Part shown: in pieces, positions 32,001 through 43,664 of the stretch
Layout of the letters: every line of letters starts with the position of its first letter
Position numbering within the stretch: position 1 is the stretch's first letter
Origin: Anoplopoma fimbria
Taxonomy: Eukaryota; Chordata; Actinopteri; Perciformes; Anoplopomatidae
NCBI RefSeq assembly: GCF_027596085.1
Contig: NC_072470.1
Coordinates: forward strand, 6,811,787 to 6,875,786
Reading direction: 5' to 3'
Length of the DNA stretch: 64,000 nt
Position numbers and translations under genes: made by a program
The notes under the pieces: model-generated
Seen by the model: only the letters and a program-made list of their open reading frames with translations
The model's database searches: none
Told to the model about the DNA's origin: nothing

Positions 32001-35000
32001 GAAAAAAAGTCATAGTATAGTATGTCAAAAAGTTGAAAAAAAGTCATAGTATAGTATGTCAAAAAGTTGAAAAAAAGTCATAGTATAGTATGTCGAAAAA
32101 AGTGAAAAAAAGTCAAAATATAGTATTTCAATAAAGTCATAGTATAGTATGTTGAAAAAAGTCTAAATAAAGTCATAGTATAGTTTGTTTGAAAAAATTC
32201 ATTGTATAATATGTCAAAAAGTTGAAAAAAAGTCATAGTATAGTATGTCAAAAAGATGAAAAAAAGTCATAGTATAGTATGTCGAAAAAAAGTGAAAAAA
32301 AGTCAAAATATAGTATTTCAATAAAGTCATAGTATAGTATGTTGAAAAAAGTCTAAATAATGTCATAGTATAGTATGTTGAAAAAAGTCATACCATAGCA
32401 TGTCAAAAAGTTTAAAAAAAAAGTCATAGTATTGTATGTCGAAAAAAAGTGAAAAAAAGTCATAATATAGTATGTCAAAAAATAGTATAGTCAAAATATA
32501 GTATTTCAATAAAGTCATAGTATAGTATGTTGAAAAAAGTCTAAATAAAGTCATAGTATAGTTTGTTTGAAAAAATTCATTGTATAGTATGTCAAAAAGT
32601 TGAAAAAAAGTCATAGTATAGTATGTCAAAAAGATGAAAAAAAGTCATAGTATAGTATGTCGAAAAAAAGTGAAAAAAAGTCAAAATATAGTATTTCAAT
32701 AAAGTCATAGTATAGTATGTTGAAAAAAGTCTAAATAAAGTCATAGTATAGTATGTTGAAAAGTTGAAAAAAGTCATAGTATAGTATGTCAAAAAGTTGA
32801 AAAAAAGTCATAGTATAGTATGTCGAAAAAAAGTGAAAAAAGTCAAAATATAGTATTTCAATAAAGTCATAGTATAGTATGTTGAAAAAAGTCTAAATAA
32901 AGTCATAGTATAGTTTGTTTGAAAAAATTCATTGTATAGTATGTCAAAAAGTTGAAAAAAAGTCATAGTATAGTATGTCAAAAAGATGAAAAAAAGTCAT
33001 AGTATAGTATGTCGAAAAAAAAGTGAAAAAAAGTCAAAATATAGTATTTCAATAAAGTCATAGTATAGTATGTTGAAAAAAGTCTAAATAAAGTCATAGT
33101 ATAGTTTGTTTGAAAAAATCATTGTATAGTATGTCAAAAAGTTGAAAAAAAGTCATAGTATAGTATGTCAAAAAGTTGAAAAAAAGTCATAGTAAATGTC
33201 AAAAAGAAAAAAAAAGTCATAGTATAGTAAAAAAAGTCAAAATATAGTATAGTATTTCAATAAAGTCATAGTATAGTATGTTGAAAAAAGTCTAAATAAT
33301 GTCATAGTATAGTATGTTGAAAAAAAAAAGTCATACCATAGCATGTCAAAAGTTAAAAAAAAAGTCATAGTATTGTATGTCGAAAAAAAAAGTCATAGTA
33401 AAAAAAAAAAGTCAAAATATAGTATTTCAATAAAGTCATAGTATAGTATGTTGAAAAAAGTCTAAATAAAGTCATAGTATAGTTTGTTTGAAAAAATTCA
33501 TTGTATAGTATGTCAAAAAGTTGAAAAAAAGTCATAGTATAGTATGTCAAAAAGTTGAAAAAAAGTCATAGTATAGTATGTCGAAAAAAGTGAAAAAAAG
33601 TAAAAATATAGTATTTCAATAAAGTCATAGTATAGTATGTTGAAAAAAGTCTAAATAAAGTCATAGTATAGTTTGTTTGAAAAAATTCATTGTATAGTAT
33701 GTCAAAAAGTTGAAAAAAAGTCATAGTATAGTATGTCAAAAAGTTGAAAAAAAGTCATAGTATAGTATGTCGAAAAAAAGTGAAAAAAAAGTCAAAATAT
33801 AGTATTTCAATAAAGTCATAGTATAGTATGTTGAAAAAAGTCTAAATAAAGTCATAGTATAGTTTGTTTGAAAAAATTCATTGTATAATATGTCAAAAAG
33901 TTGAAAAAAAGTCATAGTATAGTATGTTGAAAAAAAGTCAAAGTATAGTATGTCGATAAAAAAAAGTCATATGTTGAAAAAAGTCTAAATAATGTCATAG
34001 TATAGTATGTTGAAAAAAAGTCATACCATAGTATGTCAAAAAGTTGAAAAAAAGTCATAGTATAGTATGTCGAAAAAAAGTGAAAAAAAGTCAAAATATA
34101 GTATTTCAATAAAGTCATAGTATAGTATGTTGAAAAAAGTCTAAATAAAGTCATAGTATAGTTTGTTTGAAAAAATTCATTGTATAGTATGTCAAAAAGT
34201 TGAAAAAAAGTCATAGTATAGTATGTCAAAAAGTTGAAAAAAAGTCATAGTATAGTATGTCGAAAAAAAGTGAAAAAAAGTCAAAATATAGTATTTCAAT
34301 AAAGTCATAGTATAGTATGTTGAAAAAAGTCTAAATAAAGTCATAGTATAGTTTGTTTGAAAAAATTCATTGTATAATATGTCAAAAAGTTGAAAAAAAG
34401 TCATAGTATAGTATGTCAAAAAGATGAAAAAAAGTCATAGTATAGTATGTCGAAAAAAGTGAAAAAAAGTCAAAATATAGTATTTCAATAAAGTCATAGT
34501 ATAGTATGTTGAAAAAAGTCTAAATAATGTCATAGTATAGTATGTTGAAAAAAAGTCATACCATAGCATGTCAAAAAGTTAAAAAAAAAAGTCATAGTAT
34601 TGTATGTCGAAAAAAAAGTGAAAAAAAGTCAAAATATAGTATTTCAATAAAGTCATAGTATAGTATGTTGAAAAAAGTCTAAATAAAGTCATAGTATAGT
34701 TTGTTTGAAAAAATTCATTGTATAGTATGTCAAAAAGTTGAAAAAAAGTCATAGTATAGTATGTCAAAAAGTTGAAAAAAAGTCATAGTATAGTATGTCG
34801 AAAAAAAAGTGAAAAAAAAGTCAAAATATAGTATTTCAATAGTCATAGTATAGTATGTTGAAAAAAGTCTAAATAAAGTCATAGTATAGTTTGTTTGAAA
34901 AAATTCATTGTATAATATGTCAAAAAGTTGAAAAAAAGTCATAGTATAGTATGTCAAAAAGATGAAAAAAAGTCATAGTATAGTATGTCGAAAAAAAGTG

Positions 35001-38000
35001 AAAAAAAGTCAAAATATAGTATTTCATAAAGTCATAGTATAGTATGTTGAAAAAAGTCTAAATAATGTCATAGTATAGTATGTTGAAAAAAAGTCATACC
35101 ATAGCATGTCAAAAAGTTGAAAAAAAAAAAAGTCATAGTATAGTATGTCGAAAAAAAAAAAGTGAAAAAAAAAAAAAGTCAAAATATAGTATTTCAATAA
35201 AGTCATAGTATAGTATGTTGAAAAAAGTCTAAATAAAGTCATAGTATAGTTTGTTTGAAAAAATTCATTGTATAGTATGTCAAAAAGTTGAAAAAAAGTC
35301 ATAGTATAGTATGTCAAAAAGTTGAAAAAAAGTCATAGTATAGTATGTCGAAAAAAAGAAAAAAAGTCAAAATATAGTATTTCAATAAAGTCATAGTATA
35401 GTATGTTGAAAAAAGTCTAAATAAAGTCATAGTATAGTTTGTTTGAAAAAATTCATTGTATAGTATGTCAAAAAGTTGAAAAAAAGTCATAGTATAGTAT
35501 GTCAAAAAGTTGAAAAAAAGTCATAGTATAGTATGTCGAAAAAAAGTGAAAAAAAAAGTCAAAATATAGTATTTCAATAAAGTCATAGTATAGTATGTTG
35601 AAAAAAGTCTAAATAAAGTCATAGTATAGTTTGTTTGAAAAAATTCATTGTATAATATGTCAAAAAGTTGAAAAAAAGTCATAGTATAGTATGTCAAAAA
35701 GATGAAAAAAGTCATAGTATAGTATGTCGAAAAAAAGTGAAAAAAAGTCAAAATATAGTATGTCGATAAAGTCATAGTATCGTATGTTGAAAAAAGTCTA
35801 AATAAAGTCATAGTATAGTATGTTGAAAAAAAGTCATACCATAGCATGTCAAAAAGTTAGAAAAAGTTGAAAAAAGTCATAGTATTGTATGTCGAAAAAA
35901 AAAAGTGAAAAAAAGTCAAAATATAGTATGTCGATAAAGTCATAGTATAGTATGTTGAAAAAAGTCTAAATAAAGTCATAGTATAGTTTGTTTGAAAACA
36001 TTCATTGTATAGTATGTCAAAAAGTTGAAAAAAAGTCATAGTATAGTATGTCAAAAAGTTGAAAAAAAGTCATAGTATAGTATGTCGAAAAAAAGTGAAA
36101 AAAAGTCAAAATATAGTATTTCAATAAAGTCATAGTATAGTATGTTGAAAAAAGTCTAAATAAAGTCATAGTATAGTTTGTTTGAAAAAATTCATTGTAT
36201 AGTATGTCAAAAAGTTGAAAAAAAGTCATAGTATAGTATGTCGAAAAGATGAAAAAAAGTCATAGTATAGTATGTCGAAAAAAAGTGAAAAAAAGTCAAA
36301 ATATAGTATTTCAATAAAGTCATAGTATAGTATGTTGAAAAAAGTCTAAATAAAGTCATAGTATAGTTTGTTTGAAAAGTTGAAAAAAAGTCATAGTATA
36401 GTATGTCAAAAAGTTGAAAAAAAGTCATAGTATAGTATGTCGAAAAAAAGTGAAAAAAAGTCAAAATATAGTATTTCAATAAAGTCATAGTATAGTATGT
36501 TGAAAAAAGTCTAAATAAAGTCATAGTATAGTTTGTTTGAAAAAATTCATTGTATAATATGTCAAAAAGTTGAAAAAAAGTCATAGTATAGTATGTCAAA
36601 AAGATGAAAAAAAGTCATAGTATAGTATGTCGAAAAAAAGTGAAAAAAAGTCAAAATATAGTATGTCGATAAAGTCATAGTATAGTATGTTGAAAAAAGT
36701 CTAAATAATGTCATAGTATAGTATGTTGAAAAAAAGTCATACCATAGCATGTCAAAAAGTTAAAAAAAAATGTCAAAAAGTCATAGTATTGTATGTCGAA
36801 AAAAAGTGAAAAAAAAAGTAAAAATATAGTATTTCAATAAAGTCATAGTATAGTATGTTGAAAAAAGTCTAAATAAAGTCATAGTATAGTTTGTTTGAAA
36901 AAATTCATTGTATAGTATGTCAAAAAGTTGAAAAAAAGTCATAGTATAGTATGTCAAAAAGATGAAAAAAAGTCATAGTATAGTATGTCGAAAAAAAGTG
37001 AAAAAAAGTCAAAATATAGTATTTCAATAAAGTCATAGTATAGTATGTTGAAAAAAGTCTAAATAAAGTCATAGTATAGTTTGTTTGAAAAAATTCATTG
37101 TATAGTATGTCAAAAAGTTGAAAAAAAGTCATAGTATAGTATGTCAAAAAGTTGAAAAAAAGTCATAGTATAGTATGTCGAAAAAAAGTGAAAAAAAAAA
37201 AATATAGTCAAAATATAGTATTTCAATAAAGTCATAGTATAGTATGTTGAAAAAAGTCTAAATAAAGTCATAGTATAGTTTGTTTGAAAAAATTCATTGT
37301 ATAATATGTCAAAAAGTTGAAAAAAAGTCATAGTATAGTATGTCAAAAAGATGAAAAAAAGTCATAGTATAGTATGTCGAAAAAAAGTGAAAAAAAGTCA
37401 AAATCAAAATATAGTATGTCAATAAAGTCATAGTATAGTATGTTGAAAAAAGTCTAAATAATGTCATAGTATAGTATGTTGAAAAAAAGTCATACCATAG
37501 CATGTCAAAAAGTTTAAAAAAAAGTCATAGTATTGTATGTCGAAAAAAAGTGAAAAAAAAAGTCAAAATATAGTATTTCAATAAAGTCATAGTATAGTAT
37601 GTTGAAAAAAGTCTAAATAAAGTCATAGTATAGTTTGTTTGAAAAAATTCATTGTATAGTATGTCAAAAAGTTGAAAAAAAGTCATAGTATAGTATGTCA
37701 AAAAGTTGAAAAAAAGTCATAGTATAGTATGTCGAAAAAAAGTGAAAAAAAGTCAAAATATAGTATTTCAATAAAGTCATAGTATAGTATGTTGAAAAAA
37801 GTCTAAATAAAGTCATAGTATAGTTTGTTTGAAAAAATTCATTGTATAATATGTCAAAAAGTTGAAAAAAAGTCATAGTATAGTATGTCAAAAAGATGAA
37901 AAAAAGTCATAGTATAGTATGTCGAAAAAGTGAAAAAAAGTCAAAATATAGTATTTCAATAAAGTCATAGTATAGTATGTTGAAAAAAGTCTAAATAATG

Positions 38001-39009
38001 TCATAGTATAGTATGTTGAAAAAAATAATAAAGTATGTCATACCATAGCATGTCAAAAAGTTGAAAAAAAAAAAGTCATAGTATTGTATGTCGAAAAAAA
38101 GTGAAAAAAAAGTCAAAATATAGTATTTCAATAAAGTCATAGTATAGTATGTTGAAAAAAGTCTAAATAAAGTCATAGTATAGTTTGTTTGAAAAAATTC
38201 ATTGTATAGTATGTCAAAAAGTTGAAAAAAAGTCATAGTATAGTATGTCAAAAAGTTGAAAAAAAGTCATAGTATAGTATGTCGAAAAAAAGTTAAAAAA
38301 AGTCAAAATATAGTATTTCAATAAAGTCATAGTATAGTATGTTGAAAAAAGTCTAAATAAAGTCATAGTATAGTTTGTTTGAAAAAATTCATTGTATAAT
38401 ATGTCAAAAAGTTGAAAAAAAGTCATAGTATAGTATGTCAAAAAGATGAAAAAAAGTCATAGTATAGTATGTCGAAAAAAAGTGAAAAAAAGTCAAAATA
38501 TAGTATTTCAATAAAGTCATAGTATAGTATGTTGAAAAAAGTCTAAATAATGTCATAGTATAGTATGTTGAAAAAAAGTCATACCATAGCATGTCAAAAA
38601 GTTTAAAAAAAAGTCATAGTATTGTATGTCGAAAAAAAGTGAAAAAAAGTCAAAATATAGTATTTCAATAAAGTCATAGTATAGTATGTTGAAAAAAGTC
38701 TAAATAAAGTCATAGTATAGTTTGTTTGAAAAAATTCATTGTATAGTATGTCAAAAAGTTGAAAAAAAGTCATAGTATAGTATGTCAAAAAGTTGAAAAA
38801 AAGTCATAGTATAGTATGTCGAAAAAAAGTGAAAAAAAGTCAAAATATAGTATTTCAATAAAGTCATAGTATAGTATGTTGAAAAAAGTCTAAATAAAGT
38901 CATAGTATAGTTTGTTTGAAAAAATTCATTGTATAGTATGTCAAAAAGTTGAAAAAAAGTCATAGTATAGTATGTCAAAAAGATGAAATATAGTCTTAGT
39001 ATAGTATGT
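23035..39009. repeat. Satellite array B, left arm (16 kb, 190-bp higher-order unit)
   Basis: Tandem AT-rich satellite with core monomer GTCATAGTATAGTATGT. Six variant monomers of 36, 24, 36, 26, 34 and 34 bp make a 190-bp higher-order unit repeated about 80 times. The plus strand is strikingly purine-rich (GAAAAAAAGTGAAAAAAAG). Most units carry the variant TATAGTATTTCAATAAAG; a minority carry TATAGTATGTCGATAAAG. The open frames that run through it are a by-product of the repeat and show no sign of being genes. Confidence 0.97.
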
Positions 39010-39069
39010 CGATCTCCCATTTTGGGGCGTTTCTAGCCATCCCTTAAGAGATGCATTTCATTTCGTTGA

Positions 39070-39083
39070 ACACTAGGGGGCGC
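39070..39083 (+). promoter_or_regulatory. CTCF-like motif, left arm
   Basis: ACACTAGGGGGCGC matches the CTCF core at 13 of 14 positions by eye. The same motif recurs inverted at 45967-45980 and 54095-54108. Confidence 0.55.
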
Positions 39084-39196
39084 AGTTCTTAAACAAACTA
39101 ATATACAATAGGGACATAAAACAAAACTGTGTGGAAACGAGGTTTCAGACGTCATTCTGTGTGATTTAACGTTAAGAATGTCAGAATATCTGAAGC

Positions 39197-39204
39197 TGAC
39201 GTCA
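39197..39204. promoter_or_regulatory. Perfect CRE (TGACGTCA) upstream of mini-gene, left arm
   Basis: Palindromic ATF/CREB site about 100 bp upstream of the exon a donor; identical copies lie at 45846-45853 and 53974-53981. Confidence 0.7.
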
Positions 39205-39420
39205 CAGCCCATTTAAGGAGCGCATTTGTGTTCTTTGTTGGTTCTCAGAGTGAAGACACAAGGTGTTGGACGAGGAGCAGCAGACTGGATGGAGACGAGG
39301 ACATCAAGGTGAGGAGGACTTGAAAAACAAAATGCCAACTGAAAACAGATGTAAAACATGCTTTTCATATACGAACGATTGTCTGTCTGTAATGTGTGTT
39401 TTTGTGTCTCCATCCTCCAG

Positions 39421-39490
39421 AGAAGGTTGGAGGAGCAGCTGGAGAAACAGGGAGGCTCATCAGAAGCTGCTCAGCCTCCTCCGAGACCAA
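39421..39490 (+). other. Mini-gene exon b, left copy (2 bp shorter)
   Basis: 70 bp between CATCCTCCAG and GTAAGTAATC. Reads AAACAGGGAGG where the right arm has AAACAGAGGGAGG. Confidence 0.6.
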
Positions 39491-40034
39491 GTAAGTAATC
39501 AGCAGTAAATCAACGTATTCATATTTATCTGGTATTTTAGCCTTTTTTAATTCATAGTAGATTGTGTAGAATGAAACACACATAGTATTTGTCAAAATCA
39601 CTTGACCACCTTGACATGAATGTTTTATTTATTTATTTTTATTTTATTTTATTATTTGTTACCTTGTAGCCATATTAATGGACTGACAGACAGTGAAGAT
39701 CTCCACTTAATTATTGGGAGTTATTTTGTGACCTAAAGGGCCCTAAATGTAAGTAACTATTAAAACATTAAAAAAATGTATAGTATATCTTATAATGTCA
39801 AAGTCATAAATAATTGTCATTCTCTTTAAAGTAATCCATGTCACCGTCACACCCGTCCCATTGTGATGACATCAGCAGTGTATGACTCAATATACCTACC
39901 TGTGTTTTCTTTAAAAGATTTTGATCCATCTTGCATGAAATCTGATGCAAACACTCTTTATAAATCCAGATCTGTCACTGAAGAAGGAGAGTCTTAATAT
40001 ATTAACTAAATGTGTGTCTCTGTTTTTTCTTCAG
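39491..40034 (+). other. Mini-gene intron b-c, left copy
   Basis: AT-rich sequence between exons b and c; mirrored at 45014-45557. Nothing else recognised. Confidence 0.6.
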
Positions 40035-40612
40035 ACTGCTGAATGAACAAAGACACATGAAGGGCCTGGAGGAGACGAGAACGGGAGCGCATGGAACAAA
40101 CATTTGGTAATTATCAAGTTGATTATTATTATTAGTAGTTGTTGAAGTCATTATTGTTGCAGTAGTAGTAGTAGTAGTAGTAGTAGTAGTTATTGTTTGT
40201 AGTAGTACTCCTAAAAATAGTCAAACAAATCTTGTAGTATATATAAATAGTATGTCATAAAAAAATTGTAATTGTGATGCAAATTCTAATGTTGTCCTTT
40301 TTTTCTTTTCTCCTCAGATGAGGGCAGAGTTACCACACCTGACCTGAAGAAGAAGAAGACGACGCCGACGGAGTTCCTTTTCTTCTTCATCCTCCTCTTC
40401 TTCCGCCCTGCGGTTACTCTGACAGTCTAAAAGAATGAGGGGGTGGTTCAAATTTTTTTTTTTGTGTGCAGCTAAATTTTTAATAAAAAAAAAAATAGCA
40501 TAACCCTTTCCGCTTCTTTGCATTTATTTGTCATAACCCTCTCCGTTTATTTCTCTGGAGACCGGGGAGGAGACTCACTGCTCAAACTCCCTCCGGCACT
40601 GGATTGATGTCC

Positions 40613-40683
40613 TCACTAGGGTGAGAATCGAACCCGGCTCGACGGCGTACAAACCGGGCAGAGCGTAACCACGCCATCACCTC
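40613..40683 (-). ncRNA. tRNA-like unit L1
   Basis: On the minus strand: a TGGCGTGGTTACGC A-box-like block and a perfect B box GGTTCGATTC. Spacing between the boxes is about 2 nt shorter than in a standard tRNA. Sequence unlike units 2-7. Mirror of R1. Confidence 0.45.
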
Positions 40684-40752
40684 TCACACACTTTGAGATG
40701 TTCGTTTCGTATATTTGACTTCGTCATTTGGGAGTTGGACCTTAAAATTCAT

Positions 40753-40825
40753 TGCCACACATAAGAATCGAACCCATAACCTCCTGTCTTCTAAGCAGTC
40801 GTCCATCTCCACGAGCTATCTGTTC
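40753..40825 (-). tRNA. tRNA-like unit L2
   Basis: 73-nt tRNA-sized unit: TAGCTC A-box start, loop TTAGAAG (putative anticodon AGA), perfect B box GGTTCGATTC, and a TTTT tract 5 nt past the end. Mirror of R2. The acceptor stem pairs poorly. Confidence 0.4.
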
Positions 40826-40891
40826 TGACACTTGACTCTGTTTCTTTGCATATTTCACCTCCTCATTCTGGGAATTACACCTAAAACTCAC

Positions 40892-40964
40892 TGCACCAAA
40901 TAGGGATTGAACCTATAACCTCCTGTCTCCTAAGCAGTCGTCCATCTCCTGGAGCTATCTGCTC
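40892..40964 (-). tRNA. tRNA-like unit L3
   Basis: 73 nt; A box TAGCTCCAGGAG, loop TTAGGAG (putative anticodon AGG with T33), 5-nt variable region, 5-bp T stem ATAGG/CCTAT and B box GGTTCAATCC. A TTTT lies 5 nt downstream. First of four tandem 139-bp repeats. Confidence 0.45.
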
Positions 40965-41030
40965 TGACACTTGACTCTGTTTCTTTGCATATTTCACCTC
41001 CTCATTCTGGGAATTACACCTAAAACTCAC

Positions 41031-41103
41031 TGCACCAAATAGGGATTGAACCCATAACCTACTGTCTCCTAAGCAGTCGTCCATCTCCTGGAGCTATCTG
41101 CTC
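41031..41103 (-). tRNA. tRNA-like unit L4
   Basis: Same layout as L3, 139 bp further in; ATGGG replaces ATAGG in the T stem; TTTT follows. Confidence 0.45.
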
Positions 41104-41169
41104 TGACACTTGACTCTGTTTCTTTGCATATTTCACCTCCTCATTCTGGGTGTTAGACCTAAAATTCAC

Positions 41170-41242
41170 TGCACCAAAGAGGGATTGAACCTATAACCTC
41201 CTGTCTCCTAAGCAGCCGTCCATCTCCTGGAGCTATCTGCTC
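41170..41242 (-). tRNA. tRNA-like unit L5
   Basis: Same layout as L3, 139 bp further in, loop TTAGGAG; TTTT follows. Confidence 0.45.
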
Positions 41243-41308
41243 TGACACTTGACTCTGTTTCTTTGCATATTTCACCTCCTCATTCTGGGAATTACACCTA
41301 AAACTCAC

Positions 41309-41381
41309 TGCACCAAATAGGGATTGAACCTATAACCTCCTGTCTCCTAAGCAGTCGTACATCTCCTGGAGCTATCTGCTC
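41309..41381 (-). tRNA. tRNA-like unit L6
   Basis: Same layout as L3, the last of the four 139-bp tandem repeats; TTTT follows. Confidence 0.45.
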
Positions 41382-41447
41382 TGACACTTGACTCTGTTTC
41401 TTTGCATATTTCACCTCCTCATTCTGGGTGTTAGACCTAAAATTCAC

Positions 41448-41520
41448 TGCACCAAATAGGGATTGAACCCACAACCTCTAGTCTCCAAAACAGTGGTCTA
41501 TCATCTTGAGCTATCTCTTT
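41448..41520 (-). tRNA. tRNA-like unit L7
   Basis: 73 nt; loop TTTGGAG (putative anticodon TGG), T stem GTGGG/CCTAT fully paired with wobbles, B box GGTTCAATCC. An internal TTTT just before the anticodon would risk early Pol III termination. Confidence 0.4.
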
Positions 41521-41705
41521 TCTCACACATTGTAGAGTTTTTTAATATATTTGCCTATTTTGGGTGTCAGACCTCAAACTTTAACGCATCACTGAAGGTT
41601 TAAACTCATGACCTCCAGTCACCTTTCACCAGGATCACTTAAATCAAATCAAACGCTTTCCTACAATATTTCACTCCCTCATCTTGGCTGTTGGATCTTA
41701 AAAAT

Positions 41706-42290
41706 TGACCGCGCCGCAGGATGGATCTCACGACCTCCAGACTCCTGAGCAGTCCTCTATCACCGTGAGCTATCTGATCCGACACGCTGACCAGCTGCAG
41801 CTCCACATCTTGTTCTGCAAAAACAAACTGTCACTCTTCACTATAAGGCTGCTTCACTTTAGTTCTTAGTGTTTATAGTCTGTTGAGGAAACAGACTTCA
41901 CCTCACCTCACGTCGTATCAGCACGTCCACTTTGGGTGTGGATCCTTAAAAATCTCTGCGCAAATGAGGAACGAGCTCACGACCTCAGCTCTTCACAGCA
42001 GTCTGCTAACTCACTGAGCTATTTGGTCACGCCGCCTTCACTCCACTCAAACACATCAAACCTCTGGAAGAACCAAACACCTACGACACTTTTCAACAAT
42101 AAAAGGTTGTTCTGCTCATTTCAGATATAAAATAAACGTCCCGTTAGCATCACGAAGCTCCTTCAGTTCTGTTGAGGAAACAGACTGGACCTTCCTGAAC
42201 CAGAGTCTGGATTTGAACCTTTCACCTCATAAAGACAAGCATCAGTCTCTACCGGCTCCTCATCCTGGTGAGCTATCCCTGAGGGTGACC
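41706..42290 (-). ncRNA. Diverged tRNA-like units L9-L11
   Basis: L9 (about 41706-41779) and L10 (about 41957-42028) keep TAGCTC A-box starts but have damaged B boxes. L11 (about 42203-42282) keeps a good B box GGTTCAAATCC and has about 12 extra nt between the boxes. An eighth, barely recognisable unit lies near 41,580-41,640. A hairpin TCTGTT-GAGGA-AACAGA sits between units at 41879-41895 and 42168-42184. Confidence 0.4.
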
Positions 42291-42363
42291 ACCGGCCGTT
42301 TGTTCTGAGGTTTGTTCTTCTCACTGCTGAGGAGAAAACTCTGAGAGTCTGAAGACTGAGGTT

Positions 42364-42674
42364 GACTCGACAGGAGAGTCGGGATTGATCCTTTCACCTC
42401 AGACTTTCAGCCATCAGCCTATCAACCCCGACCGTGTTGAGATCATGTCCATTTTATTCTGCTGTTGTTTTTGGTTTAATCTGCTGTTTTCTTTTTTTCT
42501 GAAATGCACTTTGTAACCTTGTTAAGAAAAATGCTTTATAGATAAAGTTATTTTTATTGCTGCATCCTGAGTTCCTCATTGACATCAGGAGAGCAGAAAC
42601 TCAACACATCTTCTGTCACAGGATGAAAACACATGTTCTGAATGCACTTTGAATTTTAAAAAAAATAGGGAGAA
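42364..42674. other. Asymmetric spacer at the palindrome centre
   Basis: 311 bp not shared between the arms. Contains a B-box remnant on the minus strand near 42,381 and a retroelement tail (ACTTTGTAACCTTGTTAAG then TAGATAAAGTTATTTTTATT, about 42,508-42,560) of the same family as the 13,293 insertion. Confidence 0.85.
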
Positions 42675-42745
42675 AACCTCAGTCTTCAGTTTTCTCCTCA
42701 GCAGTGAGAAGAACAAACCTCAGAACAAACGGCCGGCGGTCACCC

Positions 42746-43340
42746 TCAGGGATAGCTCACCAGGATGAGGAGCCGGTAGAGACTGATGCTTGTCTTTATG
42801 AGGTGAAAGGTTCAAATCCAGAGTCTGGTTTAGGAAGGTCCAGTCTGTTTCCTCAACAGAACTGAAGGAGCTTCATGATGCTAACGGGACATTTATTTTA
42901 TATCTGAAATGAGCAGAACAACCTTTTATTGTTGAAAAGTGTCGTAGGTGTTTGGTTCTTCCAGAGGTTTGATGTGTTTGAGTGGAGTGAAGGCAGCGTG
43001 ACCAAATAGCTCAGTGAGTTAGCAGACTGCTGTGAAGAGCTGAGGTCGTGAGCTCGTTCCTTGTTTGGTGCAGAGATTTTTAAGGATCGAGACCCAAAGT
43101 GGACGTGCTGATACGACGTGAGGTGAAAGGATCAAACCCCAACTCTGTTTAATGAAGTCTGTTTCCTCAACAGACTATAAGAACTAAAGTGAAGCAGCCT
43201 TATAGTGAAGAGTGACAGTTTGTTTTTGCAGAACAAGATGTGGAGCTGCAGCTGGTCAGCGTGTCGGATCAGATAGCTCACGGTGATAGAGGACTGCTCA
43301 GGAGTCTGGAGGTCGTGAGATCCATCCTGCGGCGCGGTCA
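42746..43340 (+). ncRNA. Diverged tRNA-like units R11-R9
   Basis: R11 (about 42746-42830) has B box GGTTCAAATCC with extra length between the boxes. R10 (43000-43072) is 73 nt, and its ends ACCAAA and TTTGGT could form a 6-bp acceptor stem; TTTTT follows at 43077-43081. R9 (about 43267-43340) is followed by TTTTT. An extra B-box-like remnant lies near 43,121-43,140. R8 is a bare relic at 43,401-43,466. Confidence 0.4.
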
Positions 43341-43525
43341 ATTTTTAAGATCCAACAGCCAAGATGAGGGAGTGAAATATTGTAGGAAAGCGTTTGATTT
43401 GATTTAAGTGATCCTGGTGAAAGGTGACTGGAGGTCATGAGTTTAAACCTTCAGTGATGCGTTAAAGTTTGAGGTCTGACACCCAAAATAGGCAAATATA
43501 TTAAAAAACTCTACAATGTGTGAGA

Positions 43526-43598
43526 AAAGAGATAGCTCAAGATGATAGACCACTGTTTTGGAGACTAGAGGTTGTGGGTTCAATCCCTATTTGGTGCA
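43526..43598 (+). tRNA. tRNA-like unit R7
   Basis: Mirror of L7: loop TTTGGAG, B box GGTTCAATCC, TTTT at 43604-43607, internal TTTT at 43556-43559. Confidence 0.4.
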
Positions 43599-43664
43599 GT
43601 GAATTTTAGGTCTAACACCCAGAATGAGGAGGTGAAATATGCAAAGAAACAGAGTCAAGTGTCA

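Larger units (their letters stand above)
39225..40500 (+). other. Four-exon mini-gene, left-arm copy
   Basis: Exon a (about 39225-39308, donor CAAG/GTGAGG), exon b (39421-39490), exon c (40035-40106) and exon d (40318 to a poly(A) signal AATAAA at 40482-40487). Acceptors CATCCTCCAG, TTTTCTTCAG and CTCCTCAG and donors GTAAGTA and GTAATT are all canonical. The first ATG (39289) opens a short frame that ends after 33 codons here. Exon b is 70 bp against 72 bp in the right arm, so the frames differ after it. In one frame exon b reads as a coiled coil beginning RRLEEQLEKQ. Protein coding is doubtful; a spliced noncoding RNA is equally possible. Start and expression are inferred. Confidence 0.5.
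39010..42363 (+). repeat. Left arm of the central palindrome
   Basis: 3.35 kb whose reverse complement is found almost base for base at 42,675-46,041. Contains the mini-gene (plus strand) and tRNA-like units L1-L11 (minus strand). Differences seen between the arms include a 2-bp indel in mini-gene exon b, small changes in a (TAG)n run and scattered substitutions. Confidence 0.97.

Noticed and set aside
23351..38990. Dozens of 60-180-residue open frames on the minus strand (MTYYTMTFFQLFDIL type), also on the plus strand at 46,030-53,230
   Set aside because: They are translations of the tandem satellite, all restarting every 190 bp, with no splice sites, promoters or amino-acid conservation beyond the repeat itself.
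23035..39009. Centromeric satellite
   Set aside because: It lies within about 8 kb of atp5pf and is followed by jam2 within the same 40 kb; too short and in gene-rich DNA.
40318..40430. Tail-anchored protein encoded by mini-gene exon d (TTPDLKKKK then a Phe/Leu-rich stretch)
   Set aside because: The frame does not join to any open frame through exons a-c in either arm; the hydrophobic run is the complement of a neighbouring GAAGAAGAAG tract.
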